From contig CALHQJ010000129.1 of assembly GCA_938036545.1 (NCBI GenBank), forward strand, positions 1-43,026: a stretch of 43,026 nt of DNA, written 5' to 3'. The notes below the pieces were generated by a model. The model had not been told where the DNA came from, ran no database searches, and worked only from the letters and a program-made list of their open reading frames with translations. Positions 16,384-25,258 of this stretch are shown one piece after another (position 1 is the first letter of the stretch; each line of letters starts with the position of its first letter). Source of the stretch: an uncultured Clostridium sp. (GTDB lineage Bacteria; Bacillota; Clostridia; Lachnospirales; Lachnospiraceae). Made by a program: the position numbers and the translations under genes.

Positions 16384-17781
16384 ATGGAGAATTTACAAAA
16401 AAGCGGCGGCATAGCGGTTCAGAAGGTAGAAGAATACAGAAATATCTTAGAAAATTTAGCTAAGACCATATGGGAGAATCCGGAAGAAGGATTTCGGGAG
16501 AAAATCGCCTGTGAAAAGACAGTGGAAGTTTTAAGAAATGCCGGTTTTTCTGTAGAAATAGGAGCAGGCGGAGTACCTACCGCCATCCGTGCACAGTGGG
16601 GAAGCGGTCATCCAGTCATTGGATTTTTGGGAGAATATGACGCGCTTCCAGGTTTGAGCCAGAAAACTTGTGATCACAAGGAACCAGTGGAAGAGGGCGG
16701 TTTTGGACATGGATGCGGACATAATCTGTTGGGGGCTGCAGCAGTAGGTGGAGCCATAGGAATGAAGGCAGAGATGGAAGAAAAAGGTCTTTCTGGAACC
16801 GTAGTTTTTTATGGTTGTCCAGGAGAAGAATTATTGTGCGGAAAACCGTTTATGGCCAGGGGCGGCTGCTTTTTCGACTTGGATTTGGCTTTAACCTGGC
16901 ATCCTGAGAAGGTAAACCAGGCGCCGATTTCTGTATTCAGCGCCTGCAGTGGAGTAAAATTTCATTATAAAGGCTTAACCTCACATGCAGCAGAAGATCC
17001 ATGGAATGGACGGAGTGCGCTGGACGCAGTTCAGCTGTTAAATATGGCGGCAGAATTTATGAGAGAACACATCAGCCCTCAGGTCCGCCTGCATTATTCT
17101 ATCATAAACGGCGGCGGAGCGCCGAATATTGTTCCGGATAAAGCAGGAGTGTGGTATTATGTCAGAGCGCTGGACAGAAAAGTAGTGGATCAGGTTTACG
17201 ACAGACTGGTAAAGGCGGCAAAAGGGGCTGCTATGATGACGGAAACTTCGCTGGAAATTGAGTATATGGGCGGCTGTTATCCGATGGTTGGCAATGAAAC
17301 ACTCTCCCATCTGATGTACCAGACCATGAAAGAAATTGGTCAGGAAAAATGGACAGAAGAGGAAATTCAGTGGGCAAAGGCGATGAATGTGCCGGTGGAA
17401 AGCCAGAGACAGGCTATGGTGAAAAAGCTGAAGTTAGCTCCAGATGCCCAGCTGTTTACAGGAGTGCTTCCGGTACAAAAGGGAGTTACGTATGCGTCTA
17501 CAGACGTAGGAGATGTGGCTCACATTGTACCTACAGGCATGGCAACCTTTGCTACTACCTGCCTGGGAGCGCCTGGCCACAGCTGGCAGATTGCGTCTGC
17601 GGCAGGAGGCTCCATTGGATTTAAAGGGATGCTTTATGCAGCGAAAACCCTGGCAGCTGCAGGCGTCCGCCTGGCAGAAGACCCTCAGCTTAGGAAACAG
17701 GCAAAAGCAGAATTTGACGACATGATGAATGGAGAAACCTACGTTTGCCCAATTCCGGAAGATATGCCGCTTCCTCTGTAA
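16384..17781 (+). CDS. M20 family amidohydrolase, AbgB-like
   Basis: The 465-residue product is an M20 metallopeptidase close to AbgB, the subunit of p-aminobenzoyl-glutamate hydrolase that releases glutamate from folate breakdown products. Metal-binding signatures are visible: GHGCGHN at residues 108-114, PGEE at 146-149 and a His near 173 (LTWHPEK). A dimerisation lid domain lies about residues 185-300. AbgB usually pairs with AbgA; no partner is in the window, so the substrate may differ (other N-acyl amino acids). GGAAGGG lies near the start. It is divergent from the MATE gene; the 174-base gap holds a 7-bp inverted repeat (TTGTATC at 16269, GATACAA at 16310) and a TATGAT at 16349. Confidence 0.85.
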   Translation: MENLQKSGGIAVQKVEEYRNILENLAKTIWENPEEGFREKIACEKTVEVLRNAGFSVEIGAGGVPTAIRAQWGSGHPVIGFLGEYDALPGLSQKTCDHKEPVEEGGFGHGCGHNLLGAAAVGGAIGMKAEMEEKGLSGTVVFYGCPGEELLCGKPFMARGGCFFDLDLALTWHPEKVNQAPISVFSACSGVKFHYKGLTSHAAEDPWNGRSALDAVQLLNMAAEFMREHISPQVRLHYSIINGGGAPNIVPDKAGVWYYVRALDRKVVDQVYDRLVKAAKGAAMMTETSLEIEYMGGCYPMVGNETLSHLMYQTMKEIGQEKWTEEEIQWAKAMNVPVESQRQAMVKKLKLAPDAQLFTGVLPVQKGVTYASTDVGDVAHIVPTGMATFATTCLGAPGHSWQIASAAGGSIGFKGMLYAAKTLAAAGVRLAEDPQLRKQAKAEFDDMMNGETYVCPIPEDMPLPL

Positions 17782-17814
17782 AAGCGGCAGAATTAATCCG
17801 ACAGCAGCTTTTTT
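17780..17814. terminator. terminator between the M20 gene and the convergent CcdA-thioredoxin gene
   Basis: AAAAGC (17780-17785) pairs with GCTTTT (17807-17812) with additional GC/GC pairs inside, followed by TT. The A-run on one side and the T-run on the other allow function in both directions between these convergent genes. Confidence 0.55.
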
Positions 17815-17851
17815 AAGAAATACTCCAGTTCATTGATAAACAAAGGTAATA

Positions 17852-19156
17852 TTATTCGGTTATAGAATGGTTCATAGTCTGTTCCACAATATCGTCCATG
17901 ATTTCACGGTTGATTCCGCCGGATACATAGCCAAAAACCTTGCCGTCTTCCGTTATCATAAAGGTGGTAGGAAAGGCGGTGATTCCAAACTGGTAAAACA
18001 GGGAACCGGTTTCATCCATCAGTACAGGGAAGGTGTAGCCATTTTCGTTCAAAAATTCAGTAATGTGAGCAATGTCGCCTTCCTGGCCGGAATTGGGAGC
18101 TGCTACTCCAAGAACGATTAAGTCTCCGGTATTTTCCTTCCAGTCCTCATAGAGCGACTGGATTTCCGGCATTTCCGCTTTACAGGGAGGACACCAGGTT
18201 GCCCAGAAATTTAAAAATATGGTTTTGCCTTTATAGTCAGAAAGAGAGTGGGAAACTCCATTTTGATCTACAAGGGTAAACTGCGGGGCATCGGGAAGTT
18301 CTCTTGGCTCTTCTTCGGCGGAAGCTGTTTTCTGGGAGTCTGTTTCATTAGCGCCTGTCTCCTGGGAAACATCAGAAGCGGCAGGCTGACTGCTTTTTGC
18401 AGCAGTTTCTGCCGTCTGGGGATCAGATGGAGTTCCGGCCAGGTTGGAGCTGACTCCGCCAAGCCATCCGGTCAGCATCAGGACGCCCATGGTAATCATT
18501 AAAATACCGCCGATTTTTGTGGTATAGGCCACTACTTTCCGATTCTTTTTAAAGAAATCCAGGAGTTTGGCAGTAAATAATCCTACCAGCAAAAATGGGA
18601 TACAAAAGCCTGCCGTGTAGACTCCAATCAGCAGAAACGCCATTGCGGTACTGCCAGAGCTGGTTGCCATTAACAGAACGGAAGCCAGTGCTGGTCCAAC
18701 GCACGGAGTCCAGGAAAAGCTAAAGGTAAAACCCAGAAGGAGGGCGGAAAGAGGTCCGCTTCCCAGTTTGTCAAGGTGCAGGGAAAACCGCTTTTCAGAG
18801 GACATAAATCCCAGGCGGAATATGCCTAATTGAAAGAGACCAAACAGGATAATCAGTATGCCTCCGATTCTGGAAATCCATATCTGATAATCAGAAAAAA
18901 AGTGCCCTAGCGCATTGGCGCCCATCCCTAAAAGGAAGAAGGCAAAGCTGATTCCCAGTACAAAAAACAGGGTATTAAATAAGACCCTGCCCTGCCGGTA
19001 GTGGGGCTGCCCATTTTCATCTACAGTTTTAGCCCCAGTGGAAAGATAACCCAGATAAAGAGGGAGCAGGGGGAGAACACAGGGAGATAAAAAGCTAATC
19101 AGTCCCTGAAAAAATACGGTAAGGGCAGAAATATTTGCTTCGATTTGAAAACCCAT
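17852..19156 (-). CDS. CcdA-type thiol-disulfide membrane transporter fused to a TlpA-like thioredoxin
   Basis: The 434-residue protein joins two modules. Residues 1-235 form a CcdA/DsbD-like transmembrane domain with the paired cysteines in LSPCVLP (Cys26) and SWTPCVG (Cys152), which carry electrons across the membrane. Residues 240-285 are a Ser/Thr/Glu/Ala-rich linker. From about residue 288 there is an extracytoplasmic TlpA/ResA-like thioredoxin domain with WCPPC at 321-325 and the cis-proline loop AFPTTFMI. The fusion would deliver cytoplasmic reducing power directly to outside thiols, for example for heme protein maturation or oxidative repair. No cytochrome or Msr gene is beside it. 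Confidence 0.9.
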   Translation of the reverse strand: MGFQIEANISALTVFFQGLISFLSPCVLPLLPLYLGYLSTGAKTVDENGQPHYRQGRVLFNTLFFVLGISFAFFLLGMGANALGHFFSDYQIWISRIGGILIILFGLFQLGIFRLGFMSSEKRFSLHLDKLGSGPLSALLLGFTFSFSWTPCVGPALASVLLMATSSGSTAMAFLLIGVYTAGFCIPFLLVGLFTAKLLDFFKKNRKVVAYTTKIGGILMITMGVLMLTGWLGGVSSNLAGTPSDPQTAETAAKSSQPAASDVSQETGANETDSQKTASAEEEPRELPDAPQFTLVDQNGVSHSLSDYKGKTIFLNFWATWCPPCKAEMPEIQSLYEDWKENTGDLIVLGVAAPNSGQEGDIAHITEFLNENGYTFPVLMDETGSLFYQFGITAFPTTFMITEDGKVFGYVSGGINREIMDDIVEQTMNHSITE

Positions 19157-19229
19157 ATAAACTCCTTTTCAAGAAAAATTAGTTTTTTAACTTTAACATA
19201 AAATCAGAAAAGTGTCCAGGATCATTATC

Positions 19230-19242
19230 ACAGTTCAGCCAT
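19230..19242. repeat. solitary arm of the GTAACAGTTCAG repeat
   Basis: ACAGTTCAGCCAT here is identical to the left arm of the repeat at 24008-24020. No complementary second arm was seen nearby, so it is a remnant or chance match; a 13-base identity in a 43-kb window is unlikely by chance. Confidence 0.45.
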
Positions 19243-19271
19243 AGAAAATCTGCTATAATCATAAAATTGAT

Positions 19272-19301
19272 TTGACTCGGGCCGGAGCCAGGTTTTATAA
19301 T
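19272..19301 (+). promoter_or_regulatory. promoter for the alpha/beta hydrolase gene
   Basis: TTGACT (19272-19277) and TATAAT (19296-19301) have an 18-base spacer and stand 43 bases before the start codon. A second TATAAT at 19254-19259 lacks a clear -35 box. Confidence 0.65.
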
Positions 19302-19343
19302 ATAAGAATAACGGGGTTACAAATAAAAAAGGAGGAGCAATTT

Positions 19344-20147
19344 ATGGGCGAATTATTTTCATCATTTGACAGTACGAAACTGTATTTAAACAAAGAGGTT
19401 CCGGAAAACCGGAAAGCGGTGGCAGTCATTGTCCATGGCTTATGCGAACACCAGGGACGGTACGATTATCTGGCAGATTTGTTCCATCAGGCAGGTATTG
19501 GGACTTACCGTTTTGACCATCGGGGACACGGCCGTTCTGAAGGGGAGAGAACCTACTACTCAGATTTTAACGAATTGTTAGACGATACCAATGTGGTAGT
19601 GGACATGGCTGTTTCTGAGAATCCGGATGTGCCGGTATTTTTAATCGGCCACAGCATGGGCGGATTTACCGTATCCTTATATGGAGTAAAATATCCGGAT
19701 AAAAAGCTTCGGGGAATCATTACCAGCGGCGCTTTGACCCACGATACGATTAGCCTGATCCGAGGCGTAGAAAAAGGTTTAGACCCGCACACTAAGCTTC
19801 CAAACCAGTTAGGCGGCGGCGTGTGTTCCGTGGCAGAAGTAGTAGACTGGTATGGAAAAGATCCATATAACACTCAGACTTTTACCACAGGATTGTGCTA
19901 TGCAATCTGCCGGGGGCTGGACTGGTTTAAAGAAAAAGAAACCGGATTTTCCTACCCTGTTTTGATGCTTCACGGAGAAAAAGACGGGCTGGTAGGAGTG
20001 GAAGATACCTATCAATTCTTTAAAAATGCGGCCTCAAAGGATAAACAGATGAAGATATATGGAAACCTGTTCCATGAGATTTTTAATGAGTATTGCAAAG
20101 ATGAAGTAATTGGGGATGCTATCCGGTGGATGGAGCAGAGAATATGA
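19344..20147 (+). CDS. alpha/beta hydrolase, monoacylglycerol lipase / lysophospholipase type
   Basis: The 267-residue product is a serine hydrolase of the Hydrolase_4 group. The catalytic triad is visible: Ser104 in GHSMGG, Asp214 in HGEKDGLV and His244 in NLFHEIFNE. The oxyanion HG is at residues 31-32 and FDHRGHGRSEG at 58-68 is typical of monoacylglycerol lipases. It probably hydrolyses monoglycerides or lysophospholipids in the cytoplasm. ATG 19344 is chosen because GGAGGAG lies six bases upstream, although the frame is open further. It has its own promoter and stands alone. Confidence 0.88.
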   Translation: MGELFSSFDSTKLYLNKEVPENRKAVAVIVHGLCEHQGRYDYLADLFHQAGIGTYRFDHRGHGRSEGERTYYSDFNELLDDTNVVVDMAVSENPDVPVFLIGHSMGGFTVSLYGVKYPDKKLRGIITSGALTHDTISLIRGVEKGLDPHTKLPNQLGGGVCSVAEVVDWYGKDPYNTQTFTTGLCYAICRGLDWFKEKETGFSYPVLMLHGEKDGLVGVEDTYQFFKNAASKDKQMKIYGNLFHEIFNEYCKDEVIGDAIRWMEQRI

Positions 20148-20202
20148 GGAGAAAACGTCAGAGCTTAGCTGATTGAGCCAGTATAGCAGGCAGCATAATA
20201 GA

Positions 20203-20251
20203 GGGGCGCCGCGCAAAACAGCTTTTAACAGCAGCTGTGTGCAGACGCTCC
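20203..20251. repeat. composite hairpin after the alpha/beta hydrolase gene
   Basis: GGGGCG (20203-20208) pairs with CGCTCC (20246-20251), then GCGC with GTGC, then ACAGCT with AGCTGT, giving a long interrupted stem. No T-run follows directly, so it may be a weak terminator or another short palindromic element. Confidence 0.4.
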
Positions 20252-20285
20252 TTAACAGTTTGTTTTGAAAGAAGAGGGAATGAGT

Positions 20286-22003
20286 ATGAAGCAAAACAGT
20301 ATCAAACAGACGCTGCCGAGAATGGCCAAGATTATGGTAATGGTTCTGATTGTTTTACTTCTTCCGGTAAACGTTATAATTCAACTGTATTTTCAGCATC
20401 GAAACCAAAAAGAAAGTTCATATGAAGTGTTTGGACCGCTTAAGCAGCTGATTGAAATGAATGAACGGGACCTGATGCAGGCAAGAGAAGAATTTTCAGA
20501 ACAGTGTATCCGCTCTGCTGAAATGGCAGCGTATTTTGTGGAGCATTATCCCATGGTTACCAGCGATCTTGCTCTGACCAGGGAACTGGCAGAAAAGCTG
20601 GATGTGGATGGAGGATGGAACGGGAATTGTGCAGATAGGTATGGAACCCAGAAGACTGTTAAAAGAAATGGAAGAACGGAGCATGGCGAAAATGCTGACG
20701 TCTCTTCCGATGGACATGAGGGGATATCTGCATATTGTAGATAAGGATACCTGGAAAATTATTGCTTCTACAGAAGAAGACTTAATTGGACAGGAGATTG
20801 GCCTGAAAGAGGGGGAATACGGTGAAGATGAGTCGGTAAAAGAGTTTCATTACCGAATGAATGGAAAACAGTACTGTATGTATATGCAGAACTATGGGAA
20901 GTACATTACTTCTCCGGACCTACCATTCCGAATATCCGTTTAAGGAAACTATGGCGTCTACGGGAATGATGCTCTTATATATCTGCGTGGTAGCCATGAT
21001 TGTTATCAGTTTAATTACCTGGTATGTGAAGCGGAAATTGTCAAATAATCTGATGGACATTGTGGAAGAACTGAAAAGAATAGAAGATGGAAAACTGGAA
21101 AACATTGAACTGAAGACGAATATTACAGAGTTTGATGAATTGATTTTCTACATTAACCAGCTGATGCAGAGTATCCGTTTAAACTGGAGCAAGCTGTCTT
21201 ATGTAATTGACAAGGGGCATCTTCCTATCGGCATTCTGGAATACAACACGTTTTATAAAAAGACGTTTATGAATGAAAGATTATTGGCACTTCTTGGAAT
21301 AGAAGCTCCGGAAGACGGTTTTTCGGAAGAACTTTTCCAAAGAGTAAAGGATATGCTGGAAGACATTAAGGCAAGATGTGACAGAAAGGACTCCGTTTAC
21401 AGGTATGACAGAAATGGAACGCAGGTCTATCTTCGCATTGAAAAGATTACAGATGAACAAAGCATTACGTATTATGTAACAGATGTTTCGCTGTGGTGGA
21501 GCGAAATCCATTTGCTGAGACAGCAGAGCAACAGGGATGTCCTGACGAATCTGTATAACCGCAGAGGGCTTAATGAAAGGCTGGAAAGTCTGTTTGCAGA
21601 ACCGGAAAAGATAGGATATGGCATGATGATTATGCTGGATGCAGATGGATTAAAGAAAATTAATGATATCTATGGCCATCATACAGGAGATGAGTACTTA
21701 AAGAAAATTACAGATATTATCAGGGAAACTTTGGGAGAAAATTCGGTTTATGCACGGCTTGGAGGAGATGAATTTGCTGTTTTCTTATATCAGTATTCTT
21801 CCTATCAGGAAGTGGAAAATGCGGTACAGCGCCTGAGAGAGATGAGAGGTGTGAAGTTCTTGCCAGATCAGCAGGAGATAGGAGAAAGGGTGGAATTTTC
21901 ATTAGGATGCGCATACTATCCTATGGATGGAACTGACTACTACCTGTTGATGCATCTTGCAGACGAGAATATGTATCAGGAAAAAAGAATGCGTAAAAAA
22001 TAA
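20286..22003 (+). pseudogene. membrane-anchored GGDEF diguanylate cyclase, disrupted
   Basis: Three frames in series encode one recognisable protein. The first (from ATG 20286, with an AGAGGGA site) has a TM helix (MVMVLIVLLLPVNVIIQLYF) and the start of an extracellular sensor domain ending near LAEKLDVD. The frame then shifts near 20600, and a second piece resumes at EDGTGIVQIGMEPRRLL; relatives seem to have extra residues between these points, so a deletion is likely. A second shift near 20905-20940 leads to a TM helix (MMLLYICVVAMIVISLITWYV), a HAMP-like region and a GGDEF domain with an intact GGDEF motif (ARLGGDEFAVFL) but no RxxD inhibitory site. Sequencing error could explain one shift but hardly the deletion. 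The last ORF alone could still yield a cyclase. Confidence 0.8.
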
Positions 22004-22049
22004 AATAGTTGCTTTTTGCAAAAAATTCGTGTAGGATACCAAGTGAAGC

Positions 22050-22145
22050 AAACTCTGGAGAGTCTCGTGAAAGGGCGCCGAAGGTGTAAGGCAGTATGAA
22101 TGGAATCAAAACTGCCAATCTCTCAGGCAAAAGGACAGAGCGGTA
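22050..22145 (+). ncRNA. glycine riboswitch, single aptamer
   Basis: The sequence contains the conserved glycine aptamer core: CTCTGGAGAG (from 22053), GGCGCCGAAGG (from 22074), a variable hairpin (GCAGT...ACTGC) and CTCTCAGGCAAAAGGACAGAG ending at 22140, of which CTCTG/CAGAG forms P1. Only one aptamer is seen rather than the common tandem pair. It precedes an AgcS-type alanine/glycine symporter, a known target of this class. Glycine binding is established for the family; whether it switches expression on or off here is not visible. Confidence 0.92.
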
Positions 22146-22170
22146 TGTGCCAAAAGCACTGGTCTATCCA

Positions 22171-22228
22171 CACTCTTCTGAGGGAGTTTTTCTGTCCGCA
22201 CTGCGGAAAGAAATACTTCCTTTTTTTT
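22171..22228 (+). promoter_or_regulatory. expression platform of the glycine riboswitch
   Basis: Two T-tracts follow hairpin-capable sequence: ACTC/GAGT then TTTTT at 22187-22191, and GGAAAG/CTTCC (one bulge) then eight T at 22221-22228. A CCGC-ACT-GCGG hairpin lies between. Transcription termination control is likely, but the stems are short and I cannot decide which one is used. Confidence 0.5.
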
Positions 22229-22284
22229 GCGAGAAAAGAGCTTTCAAAAATAGAAGGCCCGATAAGGGAGAAAGTGTGTAAAGA

Positions 22285-23685
22285 ATGTTAGAACGAATCA
22301 GCTTGTTTCTGAAGGCAGTGGACGATTTTGTGTGGGGAGTCCCCCTGATTGTCCTGATTTTGACCACTGGCGTATTTTTGACTTTTCGCCTGCGGGGAGT
22401 GCAGTTTCGAAGACTGGGAACCGCCTGTCGGTACATGTTCCAGAATGAAGAGGACGGCCACGGCGAAGTCAGCAGCTTTGCAGCTCTTTGCACTGCATTG
22501 TCGGCAACCATAGGAACCGGCAATATTGTAGGCGTAGCGACTGCCATTGTATCAGGAGGAGCAGGAGCCCTGTTTTGGATGTGGATTGCCGCTCTGTTTG
22601 GCATGGCTACAAAGTATGCAGAAGGCGTGCTGGCTATTAAATACCGTGTAATTGGAGAGGACGGCCATGTATTAGGCGGCCCGTTTTATTATATTGAAAA
22701 CGGTATGGGAAAGCAGTTTCGCTGGCTGGGCAAAATTTTTGCGTTTTTTGGCGCAGGAGTAGGGCTTTTGGGAATTGGAACCTTTACCCAGGTCAATGGA
22801 ATTACTTCGGCTGCCGGTGATTTTTTTGATAAAAATAAAGAACATGTTATTTCTCTGTTTGGAAGGGAATACAGTCTTGCCGTAATCATTACAGGCATTA
22901 TTTTGACGGTCTGCGTTGCCATGGTAGTGCTGGGAGGAATCCGTCGGATTGCCCGTGTTTCCGAAATTATCGTTCCCTTTATGGCAGTATTTTATGTGGC
23001 GTCCTGTCTGTGTATTTTATTTCTGAATGCAGAAAAAATTCCAGCTGCATTTGCGGAAATTCTGGAAAGCGCCTTTGGATTAAGAGCTATGGCCGGAGGT
23101 GCGCTGGGAACGATTTTGCTGTCCATGCAGAAGGGAATTGCCAGAGGTATTTTTTCCAATGAAGCAGGTCTGGGAAGCGCACCCATTGCGGCTGCGGCAG
23201 CACAGACAAAAGAACCTGCAAGGCAGGGACTGGTATCTATGACAGGAACCTTTATTGATACGATTGTAGTTTGTACGATGACAGGGCTGTGTATTGTACT
23301 GACTGGTTCTCATAGATTAGGACTGGAAGGTGTTGCCGTTACTACCAATGCATTTCAGACAGGCTTGCCGTTTCCAGCTCAGTTCAGTTCCTTTATGCTG
23401 ATGCTTTGTCTGGTATTTTTCGCCTTTACGACCATTATTGGATGGAACTATTATGGCGAGAGATGTCTGGAATATCTGTCTAATGGAAACAGAAAAGCAG
23501 TGTACACTTACCGGATGCTGTACATCCTGGCAATTTTTATCGGCCCCTTTATGACAGTAGAGGCGGTATGGACCATTGCCGATATTTTCAATGCCTTAAT
23601 GGCGCTGCCAAATCTGGTCGCCCTGCTGTGCCTCAACAGCGTGGTAGTGCAGGAAACCAGAGATTATTGGGCACGGATGAAATAG
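22285..23685 (+). CDS. AgcS family sodium:alanine/glycine symporter
   Basis: The 466-residue product has about 10-11 membrane segments and AgcS motifs: LSATIGTGNIVGVATAIVSG near residues 72-91, KYAEGVLAIKYR, then the GIFSNEAGLGSAPIAAAAA stretch and the C-terminal DIFNALMALPNLVALL. It imports alanine or glycine with Na+. The upstream glycine riboswitch argues that glycine is a substrate or its signal. ATG 22285 has a rather distant AAGGGAG site (14 bases). Directly behind the stop, in the same frame, lies a metallopeptidase remnant. Confidence 0.92.
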   Translation: MLERISLFLKAVDDFVWGVPLIVLILTTGVFLTFRLRGVQFRRLGTACRYMFQNEEDGHGEVSSFAALCTALSATIGTGNIVGVATAIVSGGAGALFWMWIAALFGMATKYAEGVLAIKYRVIGEDGHVLGGPFYYIENGMGKQFRWLGKIFAFFGAGVGLLGIGTFTQVNGITSAAGDFFDKNKEHVISLFGREYSLAVIITGIILTVCVAMVVLGGIRRIARVSEIIVPFMAVFYVASCLCILFLNAEKIPAAFAEILESAFGLRAMAGGALGTILLSMQKGIARGIFSNEAGLGSAPIAAAAAQTKEPARQGLVSMTGTFIDTIVVCTMTGLCIVLTGSHRLGLEGVAVTTNAFQTGLPFPAQFSSFMLMLCLVFFAFTTIIGWNYYGERCLEYLSNGNRKAVYTYRMLYILAIFIGPFMTVEAVWTIADIFNALMALPNLVALLCLNSVVVQETRDYWARMK

Positions 23686-24102
23686 CCAAGAAAAAAGCTG
23701 GATTTGGAGATTACACGAGATGGTCTGGTGAAGGTGAGGGCTCCATATGGAATTTCCAGAGCAGAAATTCAGGAGTTTGTAGCATCAAAAGAGGCGTGGA
23801 TTTTAAAACATTTGAAACGGATTGAGCAAAATAAAGCCAGCTATCCGGAACTATTATCAGCCCGGGAGCTTGAAATGCTGGCTCAGAAAGCTCTACAGGT
23901 ACTTCCAGGGAAAGTGGAGTATTATGCAGCAAAAATCGGCGTAACCTATGGAACCATTACCATTCGGAACCAGAAGACCCATTGGGGAAGCTGTAGCAGC
24001 AAAGGAGACAGTTCAGCCATGCATCTTCTTGCACGCTGTAAGCGTGCAAGAAGTGCCGGGTGTCCGCCCTATGAAGATTCAGACAGAAAAATCCTCGCAT
24101 AG
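23686..24102 (+). pseudogene. YgjP-like/DUF45 metallopeptidase gene remnant, both ends lost
   Basis: Codons from just after the symporter stop read RKKLDLEITRDGLVKVRAP then ISRAEIQEFVASKEAWI and ITIRNQKTHWGSCSSKG, which match the YgjP/DUF45 family. The family's zinc site (HELxH plus a downstream Glu or His) should follow the WGSCSSKG motif but is replaced by the repeat element starting at about 24006. The N-terminal 15-20 residues and a proper start and ribosome site are also missing. The remnant is in the same frame as agcS, separated by its TAG. It cannot encode an active peptidase. Confidence 0.8.
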
Positions 24103-24115
24103 CTGAACTGTTATC
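24006..24115. repeat. GTAACAGTTCAG repeat, long form, inserted in the DUF45 gene
   Basis: Left end ACAGTTCAGCCATGC (24008-24022) pairs with GCATAGCTGAACTGT (24097-24111) with one mismatch. Inside is a perfect 13-bp hairpin, CTTCTTGCACGCT (24025-24037) with 24041-24053, loop GTA. The right end reads ...GCTGAACTGTTATC and stops exactly before the glgD stop codon (24116). Its right half resembles the short copy at 26491-26531 (AGAAA-TCC-GCA followed by GCTGAACTGTTA). No ORF or transposase is inside, so it would be non-autonomous. Confidence 0.75.
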
Positions 24116-25258
24116 TTAAATTACCTGATGCTTAAATACATAGAATGGATAGGTATCGGAACCCTTTACATCCTTGCCGGCAGTAATGGTAACATTTTTA
24201 TCGGTAATCAGGTACTCAACCTTTGCGCCTTCTTCGATTACGGTATCCTGCATGAGAACGCAGTTTTTAACCTTTGCGCCCTTGGCAATCTTAACGCCTC
24301 GGAACAGGATGCTGTTTTCAACTTCGCCTTCGATTACGCAGCCGTCGGCAGCCATAATGTTTTTCGCTTTTGCGCCTGCAATGTAACGGGTTGGGTTGTC
24401 GTCGCGGATCTTGGTATAAATTGGACTTGGACTAAATAAAGCGTCCAGGTTATCCCCGTCTAACAGCTTCATATTCTCATCAAAGTATGCCTTCATATCG
24501 CAGATACGGGCAGTATAGCCGGTAAACTCATAAGCCTGTACATTTAATGTGTCAATCTGAGGAGCTAAAATATCTCTCTCATAGTAAATGTAGCCATGAA
24601 CGTATGCATTGCGGATCTGTTCAATCAGAAGCTCTCTCTCAATAATATAGATATTCATGGAGTAGTTCTGAATGCCGTCAACTTTCTCGTTGATATTCAA
24701 TTCTTTTACACGTCCGTCCTCAATATCCAGAGTGTAGTATAAATCCTGATGAACATTTTTGCTTTCCACAGCGCTTCTTGGAAGGACTTCCTTTTTATAA
24801 GCAACGGTTACATCTGCGCCGCTGTCCATGTGTGCCTGCAGCATAGCGCTGAAGTCAAAGTTGACTGCAATGTTGGCGTCAGACATTACCACATATTTTT
24901 CTTTCTGATCCATTAAAAAGTCCAGAATACTTGCCAGAGCTTCTACACGGCCATTGAAAACCTTAACGGTTTTTTCGGCAAATGGAGGAACGATGTTAAG
25001 GCCGCCGTTTTTGCGGACCAGATCCCATGCGCGGCCAGAGCCAAGATGATCCATGAGAGAGTGGTAGTTTTTGCGGACAATAATAGAAATATTATCAATG
25101 CCGCAGTTGACCATACTGGATAAAATAAAGTCTACCATACGGTAACGGCCTGCAAACGGAATCGACGCCATCAGACGCTCGCTTACCAGTTCCGGTACCA
25201 GACTGTCATAACTGTTTGGGAAAATAATACCCAGAGCATTTGCATTGGAGTTTACCAT
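24116..25258 (-). CDS. glgD: glucose-1-phosphate adenylyltransferase-like protein GlgD
   Basis: The 380-residue product is GlgD, the second subunit of the Firmicutes ADP-glucose pyrophosphorylase, with an N-terminal nucleotidyltransferase fold (SIPFAGRYRMVDFILSSMVN near residues 32-51) and a C-terminal left-handed beta-helix (ENSILFRGVKIAKGAKVKN, EEGAKVEYLITDKNVTI). GlgD keeps the fold but lacks the complete Gly-rich catalytic loop at its N-terminus (it reads ALGIIFPNSYDSLV instead of LAGGQGSRL), consistent with its regulatory role. It overlaps glgC by 7 bases and ends against the repeat element. Confidence 0.93.
   Translation of the reverse strand: MVNSNANALGIIFPNSYDSLVPELVSERLMASIPFAGRYRMVDFILSSMVNCGIDNISIIVRKNYHSLMDHLGSGRAWDLVRKNGGLNIVPPFAEKTVKVFNGRVEALASILDFLMDQKEKYVVMSDANIAVNFDFSAMLQAHMDSGADVTVAYKKEVLPRSAVESKNVHQDLYYTLDIEDGRVKELNINEKVDGIQNYSMNIYIIERELLIEQIRNAYVHGYIYYERDILAPQIDTLNVQAYEFTGYTARICDMKAYFDENMKLLDGDNLDALFSPSPIYTKIRDDNPTRYIAGAKAKNIMAADGCVIEGEVENSILFRGVKIAKGAKVKNCVLMQDTVIEEGAKVEYLITDKNVTITAGKDVKGSDTYPFYVFKHQVI

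Noticed and set aside
22096..22291. Two short + frames in the agcS leader
   Set aside because: They lie on the conserved bases of the glycine aptamer and its platform; the conservation is explained by RNA.
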